Origin: WHSW01 sp963777775 | GTDB lineage: Bacteria > Actinomycetota > Thermoleophilia > Solirubrobacterales > 70-9 | Assembly (NCBI GenBank): GCA_963777775.1 | Contig: CAVZRL010000006.1 | Coordinates: forward strand, 1 to 64,000 | Direction: 5' to 3' | DNA length: 64,000 nt | Part shown: positions 57,444 through 64,000 of the stretch, in pieces | Numbering within the stretch: the stretch's first letter is position 1 | Layout of the letters: each line of letters opens with the position of its first letter | Program-made: the position numbers and the translations under genes | The notes under the pieces: generated by a model | The model's input: the letters and a program-made list of their open reading frames with translations, nothing else | Told to the model about the DNA's origin: nothing | The model's database searches: none

Positions 57444-57913
57444 TCAGGTGTCGCCGTAGACGACGCCCGCATCGTCGGAGTAGTCGTCGTAGACGGGGGC
57501 CGGGGCGGGCGCCACGTACTCGCTGTTGTCGCCGCCGCTGGTGCCGTCGTGGCCGGCGGTCGCGTCGTGATCGTTGTTGTGGCCCCAGCTGGTGCCGTCG
57601 TCACCGGCGGTCTGGTCGCCATCGGTGTTGTCACCATGGCCGGTGCCGTCGTCGTTGGCGGTCGAATCGTGGTCGTGGTTGTGACCCCAGCTCGTCCCAT
57701 CATCGCCCCGGGTCTTGTCGCCGTCGCCCGTCGGGTCGTCATCGGCCCCGTCGTCGTCGACGAGCTCGGTGTCGGCGGCGGAATCGTCCTTGCGGACCTC
57801 GACCACCTCGAGCGCCTCGGTGCCGTCGTCGCCGTCGTCGGCGAGCGCGCCGCCAACGCCGGCGGTCGCTATCACGCCACAGAGGGCGCGGCGATCAGGA
57901 TCTTCGCATTCAT
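57444..57913 (-). CDS. Exported Asp/His-rich repeat protein (frameshift in signal peptide)
   Basis: An about 156-residue secreted protein. ATG 57913 has GGAGG six bases upstream. A signal peptide is split by an indel near 57875 (MNAKILIAA in one frame, CGVIATAGVGGALADD in the other). The mature part is acidic with repeats: EVVEVRKDDSAADTELVDDD, GADDDPTGDGDKTRGDDGTS, WGHNHDHDSTANDDGTGHGD, NTDGDQTAGDDGTSWGHNND, HDATAGHDGTSGGDN. The unit GDDGTSWGHNxDHDxTAxxDGT occurs twice. The end is Tyr/Pro-rich (EYVAPAPAPVYDDYSDDAGV). Asp-Gly-Asp spacing recalls Ca2+-binding repeats, His pairs could bind metal. It is a probable target of the neighbouring two-component system. Confidence 0.6.
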
Positions 57914-58027
57914 CTCGAACCTCCTTCGGTTTCGGTGCTGTCGCCCGCACGCGGCGGGACGGTCGTGGTTGGTGGGGCGACGCTATGAACGGGGCCTGAG
58001 GCCGCCATTGGAGGGCGATGAGAGTGC

Positions 58028-58090
58028 TCTCAGGGCGCGTCTGGCCGAGTGCGCCGCGCAGATGAGGGGATTTTCATCGGCCGTCTCAGG
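58028..58090. promoter_or_regulatory. TCTCAGG sites between divergent genes
   Basis: TCTCAGG at 58028-58034 (followed 12 bases on by TCTGGCC) and at 58084-58090, in the space between the Asp/His-rich gene (minus) and the phosphopantetheinyl transferase gene (plus). The heptamer matches that at 53169-53186. Binding by the OmpR-type regulator could control both directions. Confidence 0.4.
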
Positions 58091-58122
58091 TGGCCCCAAT
58101 CGGCGTCCCCGACGCTTGAGGT

Positions 58123-58887
58123 GTGAGCTTCACCAGCCCCCAAGACGCGGAGACCCGCCCCGTGCACGACGACGGGACCGTCATCGGGCGACTTCTCCCG
58201 GACGGCTGCGAGCGCCGAGATGCGCGGCGACGCGCCGGAGCAGACGATGTTCGCCAGCGAGGCGGCGTTCGTCGCGGGCGCCGCCGCGTTCGCGGCGCCT
58301 CGAGTTCGCGACGGTGCGGCTGCTGCGCCCGAGCTGCCCTCGGGCCGGATCGGCGTGGCCGGGCTCCCGATCCGACCCGATTCGGATCGCGTCCCACAGT
58401 GGCCCGCGGGCGTGGTCGGGAGCATGACCCACTGCGAGGGCTACCGGGCGGCCGCCGTCGCGCGCTCGGACGAGCTCACCGGCATCGGGATCGACGCCGA
58501 GCCACATCGCCCCCTCCCGGTCGACGCCCTCGAGCTCGTCCTGCGCGACGACGAGCGAGCAGTACCTGCGGAGGCTCGCAGAGGCGCAGCCCACGATGAA
58601 CTGGGACCGGATCGCGTTCTGCGCCAAGGAGGCGACCTTCAAAGCCTGGTTCCCGCTGACTCGGCGCTGGCTTGAGTTCGCCGACGTCTCGACCAGCCTG
58701 GATCCGGACGGCACCTTCGCTGCCCGCGTGCTTGTGCGCGGCGGGCGGGTCGACCGCGCCCCGACGGCGTTCACCGGGCGCTGGTGCCGTCGAGCACGGG
58801 CTCGTCGTGGCCGCAACCGCGATCCCGAATCCGGTGGGCCAGTCGCGCGTGCCCGAGCGCGGCGATCGGGAGGTGACACCCCGATGA
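58123..58887 (+). CDS. 4'-phosphopantetheinyl transferase, EntD/PptT-like (frameshifted)
   Basis: Loads the phosphopantetheine arm onto carrier domains such as the one at the start of the next gene. Reconstructed order: VIGRLLPDGC, MRGDAPEQTMFASEAAFVAG, EFATVRLL, the PPTase signature PAGVVGSMTHCEGYRAAAVA, the Mg-binding ELTGIGIDAEPHRPLPVDAL, and NWDRIAFCAKEATFKAWFPL (KEATFKxW) followed by FADVSTSLDPDGTFAARVLV. These are the EntD-group motifs. About 255 residues; at least five indels. Start GTG 58123 (next possible in-frame start is 58174). The stop TGA (58885-58887) overlaps the next ATG. Its place in front of the carrier-domain gene fits its role. Confidence 0.8.
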
Positions 58888-61477
58888 CCGTGGAGCTGAC
58901 CGAAGCGCCACCGCGTGCGTCGGCTCCCGGACCTGCGAGCTCGACCGAGCGGGTCTTCGCCGAGGTCCTCGCCGACGTCCTTGGCCGAGATCGCGTGTCC
59001 GTCGACGCCCACTTCTTTGACGACCTCGGTGCCGATTCGCTGCGGATGGCGCAGTTCTGCGCCCGCGTCCGCAGGCGCGAGCGACCTGCCGGCGGTTGCG
59101 ATCTCGATCAAGGACGTCTATCGCCACCCGACGATCGCCGAGCCTCGCGGCGGCGGTGAGCGACCAAGCGGACGCACCGCCACACGCCGCAGGCATCGCC
59201 GCCGCTCCGGCGCGAGCCGGTGACCGCGAGTCGCCGAGGCTTCGGAGCGCGGTCACCCCGTGGATGGCGAACGCCCGATAGGCCACCTCTCTGACCGGGG
59301 CGCTCCAGCTGCTCGCGGCTGCTCGGCTACTGCCTATCTCGCGGCGCTGCTTCTTCACCTGGGGCGCCGAGTGGATCTCGGCCGGCTCGGGCGCGCTCGA
59401 CGCCTACGCCCGCTCGGTGGCCTTCGGGGGCCTCGCCTTCCTCGCGCTCGTGCGCGCTCCCGATCGCCGCCAAGTGGGCTGCTCGTCGGCCGCTTGAAGC
59501 CGCGAGCGCATCCGGCTCTGGAGCCTCGCTTACTTCCGCTTCTGGGTCGTCAAGACGCTGATTCGCACGAACCCGCTGGTCCTGTTCGCGGGCTCGCCGC
59601 TCTACGTCGCCTACCTGCGGGCGCTCGGCGCGAAGATCGGTCGGGGCGCCGTGATCCTCTCGCGTCATGTGCCGGCCTGCACCGACCTGCTGACGATCGG
59701 CGACGGCGCGATCGTCCGCAAGGACTCCTACTTCAACTGCTATCGCGCGGTCGCCGGGGGCGATCGAGACCGGCCCGGTGACGATCGGCGCCGGCGCCTT
59801 CGTCGGCGAGGAGACGGTGCTCGACATCGAGACCTCGCTCGGCGACGGGGCCCAGCTCGGCCACTCGTCGTCGCTGCACTCGGGCCAGGCGATCCCCGAC
59901 GGCGAGCGCCGCGCGCGGCTCGCCCGCCGAGACGACGACGGTGGCCGACTACCGCGGCGTCGAGGCGCGGCCCGCGAGCATCGCGAGGATCGTCGGCTAC
60001 ACGGCCGCTCAGCTCGGTGCGTGCTCGCGCTGCTCTGGCGCCGCTCTCCGTCGGCCTCGCGACGATCCTGCTCGCCGAGGTCCCGTGGTCGACTCGCTTC
60101 TCCGGGGCTCGGCGCCCGCGTTCACGAGCTCGTCCTTCTACTTCGCCGCGCTCGCGGCCGCGGCCGCCCTCCTCGGCGGGGCGACTCGCGCTCGGCCTCG
60201 CCGCGGCGCACGATCCCGCGCCTGCTCAACCTGGCGATCGAGCCCGGACCGCGCCTACCCGCTCTACGGCCTGCACTGGGCGGCGCACCGGGCGATCACC
60301 CGCCTCACCAACATCCGGCTCTTCCCGCGCCTGTTCGGCGACAGCTCCTACATCGTCCACTACCTGCGCTGGCTCGGCTACGACCTCTCCGAGGTCGAGC
60401 AGACCGGGTCGAACTTCGGCCTCGAGGTCAAGCACGAGACGCCGTTCCTGGCGACGATCGGGACCGGGACGATGGCGGCGGACGGGCTCTCGATCGCCAA
60501 CGCCGAGATCTCGAGCAGCTCATTCCGGGTCTCGCGGGCGACGATCGGCGCGCGGACGTTCCTCGGCAACTACGTCGTGTATCCGGCGCGGAGCCGCGCC
60601 GGCGACAACTCCCTGCTGGCGACGAAGGTGGCGGTGCCGATCGAGGGCGAGGCCCGCGAGGACGCCGGTCTGCTCGGCTCGCCGGCCTTCGAGATCCCCC
60701 GCTCGGTCGAGCGCGACGGCCGCTTCGACCACCTGAAGCGTGGAGCCCAGCTGGCCCGCCGGCTGCGGCGCAAGAACCGCCACAACGCGCGCGACCATCG
60801 GGCCTCTACCTGCTCTCGCGACTCGGCTACGTGTTCGGCCTCCTCCTGATCGTGCTCGGTGGGCGGCGAGCTTCGACGGCGCCGCTCACGCGCCCGCCGT
60901 CGCGCTGGCGCTGTGCTCGCGGTCGCATTCACGGCGGCTACTTCGCGCTGACCGAGCGGGCGACGACGGGCTGCGCGCGCTCGAGCCGCAGTACTGCTCG
61001 ATCTACGACCCGTACTTCTGGTGGCACGAGCGCTACTGGAAGCTCGCCGGCAGCCGCTGCCGCTCGACGGCACGCCGTTCAAGGCGCTCACCTGGCGGCT
61101 GATGGGCGTGCGGATCGGCAGGCGGGTCTTCGACGACGGCTGCGCGGTCGTCGACAAGCCGCTGGTCGCGATCGGCGACGACTGCGCGCTCAACGCCGGC
61201 AGCGTCATCCAGTCCCACTCCCAGGAGGACGGGGCCTTCAAGTCCGACCGGATCGAGATCGGCGCCGGCTGCACGGTCGGGACCCGCGCCCTGGTCCACT
61301 ACGGGACGACGATGGGCGACGGCTCGACCCTCGGCCCCGACGCGTTCCTAATCAAGGGCGAGGAGGTCCCGGCGGGCGCGCACTGGGCGGGCAACCCCGC
61401 CGCGTCCCGTACGTCGAGCGCAAAGCGATCCCGGTCGCGCCGCACTTTCGCGCGACGAAAAGCCGGCCCAGCGCTGA
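58884..61477 (+). CDS. Pls/PosA-family membrane protein starting with a carrier domain (heavily frameshifted)
   Basis: An about 860-residue multi-pass membrane protein. A carrier domain (STERVFAEVLADVLGRDRVS, DAHFFDDLGADSLRMAQFCA with the attachment Ser; SIKDVYRHPTIASLAAAVS) comes first. Membrane segments and left-handed beta-helix acyltransferase-like blocks alternate: YFRFWVVKTLIRTNPLVLFA, IGDGAIVRKDSYFNCYRAVA, GPVTIGAGAFVGEETVLDIE, GAQLGHSSSLHSGQAIPDGE; GDSSYIVHYLRWLGYDLSEV, TGSNFGLEVKHETPFLATIG, AEISSSSFRVSRATIGARTF; ALEPQYCSIYDPYFWWHERY, IGDDCALNAGSVIQSHSQED, and IGAGCTVGTRALVHYGTTMG. Three such blocks, as in epsilon-poly-lysine synthetase (A-T-TM-C1-C2-C3). But the N-terminal adenylation domain is missing here and encoded separately downstream. 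The end is uncertain (TGA 61475-61477). At least 12 indels. Confidence 0.8.
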
Positions 61478-63695
61478 ATGTCAAGATCGACCCGTACGCC
61501 GACGACGTCTTGCGAGGCTGGCCCGGCCGCGCGCCGGCGGGACAGCGATCCCGCGCTGGACGCTCGACCCGAGACCCGGTGTGCGGAGCTGCGGGTGACG
61601 GCGTTCGGTGATCTCTCGTCGCGATCTCCGCGCGGTCGCGGACGCGAGCTCGACCTGTCGCTCCAGTCGCTGCTGCTGGGAGCGCACGCGAAGGTCCTGG
61701 CGGCGCTCTCGGGCGAGCGCGAGGTGACCACCGGCTACGTCGTCGCGCCGGGGCTGGCCGCCGCCGTGCCGGATCGAGACCGGCGCCGGATCGTGGCGCG
61801 GCCTGTTCGACGCCGCCCGCGAAGCGGAGGCGCAACCGCTGCCGCGCCGGCTTCGCGCCCGAAGTCCGCGCACCCCTGGGATGCCCGAGTTCGATGTGAT
61901 CTTCGATGCGACCAGGGAGGGGCCCGAGCTGGTCGGCGGGGCGGCGCTCGCCGTCGGGAGCCTCGACCGAGAAGAGCGGCTCGAGCTACGGCTCCCCTAC
62001 CGCACCGACGCACTCGACTGCGAGGCCGCGCAGCCGCATCGCCGGCTATCACCTCGCCGCGCTGCGGCTGATCGCCGCCGATCCCGAGGCCGAGCACGCG
62101 CGCGAGAGCCTGCTCGCGGCCGAGGAGCGTAGAGCTCCAGCTGGACGGCCTCGCGGGGCCCCGCAGGGAGCTGCCGAACCGCCGCTTCCACGAGTTGTTC
62201 GAGGAGCGGGCGAGCGAGCATCCGGACACGACCGCCGCCGTCCACGCCGGCCGGAGCTGACCTACGGCGAGCTGAACGCCGCGCCAACCGGATCGGCCGG
62301 GCGCTGCTCGCGCGCGGCCTCGGCCGCGAGGACGTGGTCGCCGTGGTCAGCGAACGCAACCTCGACTGGATGGCCGCCGTGATCGCGATCTTCAAGGCCG
62401 GCGGCACCTACCTGCCGATCGAGCCGCAGTTCCCTGCCGAGCGGATCGCGACCGCCCTCTCGCGCGCCGGCTGCGAGCTGCTGCTGACGGAGGCCGGGAC
62501 CACCGCGACGCTGCGTCAGGCGCTCGACTCGCTGCCCGGCATCGAGGCGCTCACGATCGAGGACGGCCTACGGGGAGAACCACGCCGACGACGACCTCGG
62601 CGTCCAGGTCGGCCCCGACCAGCTCGCCTACATCTACTTCACCTCGGGCTCCACCGGCGAGCCGAAGGGGGCGATGTGCGAGCACGCCGGGATGCTCAAC
62701 CACCTCTACGCGAAGGTCGAGGACCTGCGGATCGCCGAGCGGCAGGTCGTCGCCCAGACCGCGCCCCAGTGCTTCGACATCTCGCTCTGGCAGCTGCTCG
62801 TCGGCACTGCTGGTCGGCGGGCGGACGGTCGTGATCGAGCAGGAGCTGATCCTCGACTTCGAGCGGTTCCTCGACCGGATCGAGGACGAGGAGGTTGCGG
62901 TGATGCAGGTCGTGCCCTCGTACCTCGACGCGCTGCTCGCCGAGCTCGAGCGCGAGCCGCGCGCGCTGGAGAGCTTGCGATGCGTGTCGGTGACCGGTGA
63001 GGCGGTGAGCAAGGACCTCGTTCAGCCGCTGGTTCGCCGCCCGGCCCGGGGTCGAGCTGGTCAACGCCTACGGGCTGACCGAGACCTCGGACGACACCAA
63101 CCACGAGGTCATGGACCGTGCCCCCGGAGGGCGAGCGGGTGCCGCTCGGCCGCCCGGTCGCAACGCCCGCGTATACGTCGTCGACGAGCAGCTCGCGCCG
63201 GTCCCGCTCGGCGCGCCGGGCGAGATCGTCTTCTCCGGGCGTGTGCGTCGGGCGCGGGTACGTCAACGACCCCGAGCGCACCGTGCCGCGTTCGTCGCCG
63301 ATCCCCACCGCGACGGGCGAGCGGCTCTACCGAAGCGGCGACCGCGGGCGCTGGCGCCCCGACGGCAAGCTCGAGTTCCTCGGCCGGCGCGATGGCCAGG
63401 TGAAGGTCGCCGGCCACCGGATCGAGATCGGCGAGGTCGAGAGCGCGCTAGCCCGGGCTCCGGCGTGGGCCAGGCTGCGGTCGTGGTCGCGGGCGGGGCC
63501 AACGGCGCCAGGCGGCTGGTCGGCTTCTACGCCGGCCCTCGGCAGGCTCGAGACTGCGGCGCTTCGAGGCCGGCTGGCCGAGTCGCTGCCGCGCTACATG
63601 GTCCCATCGACGCTTCACTGGCGCCGCGAGCTGCCCCTGACCGCGAACGGCAAGGTCGACCGAAAGGCGCTCCGCTCAGCGGAGCCCCCCGATGA
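61478..63695 (+). CDS. Stand-alone amino-acid adenylation protein with half a condensation domain (frameshifted)
   Basis: About 735 residues. The N-terminal 230 resemble the second half of an NRPS condensation domain (LQSLLLGAHAKVLAALSGER, EFDVIFDATREGPELVGGAA, RIAGYHLAALRLIAADPEAE) with no HHxxxDG motif, then the usual linker (FHELFEERASEHPDTTAAVH). Adenylation motifs in order: ELTYGELNA, KAGGTYLPIEPQFPAERIAT, AYIYFTSGSTGEPKGAMCEH (A3), QCFDISLWQLLV (A4, carboxylate-amine Asp in place), ELVNAYGLTETSDDTNHEVM (A5), GRGYVNDPERT, ERLYRSGDRGRWRPDGKLEF (A7), LGRRDGQVKVAGHRIEIGEV (A8) and LTANGKVDRKAL (A10 Lys). No carrier domain follows, so it must load the one on the upstream protein. The stop overlaps the SbnB-like ATG. 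About eight indels. Confidence 0.8.
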
Positions 63696-64000
63696 CCGCG
63701 GTGCCGACATTCGCCGTGATCTCCGGCGCCGAGGTCCAGGAGATGCTCGCGGGGCGCGAGCGCGAGATCGTCGACGTCGTCGAGCGCGCGTACCGGCTCG
63801 ACGCGCGAAGGCGACTCGGTCAGCCCGGCCACCTACTCGATGCGCTTTCCCGGACCGGCCGAGCGCCCGGATCAACGCGCTCCCGGCCTCGCTCGGCGGC
63901 GACGTGCGGGCACACGGCCTGAAGTGGATCTCGAGCTTCCCCGAGAACGTCGGCGGCAGGGAGTCCCGAGGGCGTCGGCGGTCGTGATCCTCAACGACTA
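63692..64000 (+). CDS. SbnB-like 2,3-diaminopropionate biosynthesis protein, 5' part only
   Basis: About 103 residues visible before the window ends. MTAVPTFAVISGAEVQEMLA, GREREIVDVVERAYRLHDAG-like (after an indel near 63800), SVSPATYSMRFPGPAERPD, RINALPASLGGDVRAHGLKW, ISSFPENVGG and SRASAVVILND. This is the N-terminus of the ornithine-cyclodeaminase/mu-crystallin fold, and the combination SVSPATYxMRFP ... NALPAxLGGDVxxxGLKWISSFPxN is that of SbnB, the enzyme that splits N-(carboxy-aminoethyl)glutamate to give L-2,3-diaminopropionate. ATG 63692 overlaps the adenylation gene's TGA. It suggests the adenylation protein uses diaminopropionate. SbnA should lie just outside the window. Confidence 0.75.

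Overview
The window is about 64 kb of very GC-rich DNA from an actinobacterium, most likely a member of the class Thermoleophilia (Solirubrobacterales-like). The pointers are GTG/TTG starts, strong GGAGG ribosome sites, an F420/deazaflavin-type nitroreductase, a type III glutamine synthetase, receptor Ser/Thr kinases, and secreted proteins with the NSGDIK/GTLTGAD pattern common in that class. No single marker fixes the genus. Many genes carry single-base frameshifts, clustered in stretches (about 0.7-9.7, 12-14, 30.4-34.8, 39-40.7 and 52.3-63.7 kb) with intact genes between (about 14.3-24.7, 34.9-37.7 and 40.7-48.2 kb). This looks more like uncorrected sequencing indels than true decay. For such genes I give the span of the reconstructed gene.

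Layout. 1-4155: the edge of a surface-polysaccharide locus (flippase, Wzz/tyrosine-kinase-like protein, GT4 glycosyltransferase, acyl carrier protein) interrupted by a methylmalonyl-CoA epimerase gene. 4156-5140: a gene-poor gap holding a degraded copy of a tRNA-Met 3' half. 5141-10076: an MMPL exporter, a receiver-only regulator, a NarL-type histidine kinase and a truncated second regulator. 10073-19705: housekeeping and exported proteins (NHL-repeat protein, SprT-like metalloprotease, oligoendopeptidase F, BipA, MpsC-like). 19904-23917: a DEAD-box RNA helicase and a zinc-ribbon/HTH protein that share a 20-nt leader motif, with a MITE-like element, a metallo-beta-lactamase-fold hydrolase and an F420-type enzyme between them. 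24143-31921: glutamine synthetase, an NAD-binding protein and a YrhK-like membrane protein, a DUF4396 protein behind a CsoR-like copper operator, an ECF sigma/anti-sigma pair divergent from a cupredoxin lipoprotein, and an amidase. 32029-41728: cyclopropane synthase and acyl-CoA ligase, a receptor kinase, an FAD oxidase, a second MITE-like element, enoyl-CoA hydratase and a drug-type ABC exporter divergent from a MarR regulator. 42225-51878: PRC-barrel, GNAT, SnoaL, a molybdopterin oxidoreductase, a glycoside hydrolase, Ppx/GppA, and a minus-strand operon of Baeyer-Villiger-type monooxygenase, glycosyltransferase and SDR. 52909: initiator tRNA-Met.

53275-57913 is a self-contained signalling module: a Ser/Thr kinase, an OmpR-type two-component system and three Asp-rich exported proteins, with direct TCTCAGG repeats in front of the outer genes. 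58123 to the window end is the most unusual region: a phosphopantetheinyl transferase, a Pls/PosA-type membrane protein that starts with a carrier domain and lacks its own adenylation domain, a separate half-condensation/adenylation protein, and the start of an SbnB-like gene. Together they look like a split poly(amino acid) synthetase, possibly for a 2,3-diaminopropionate polymer. The cluster runs off the window end.
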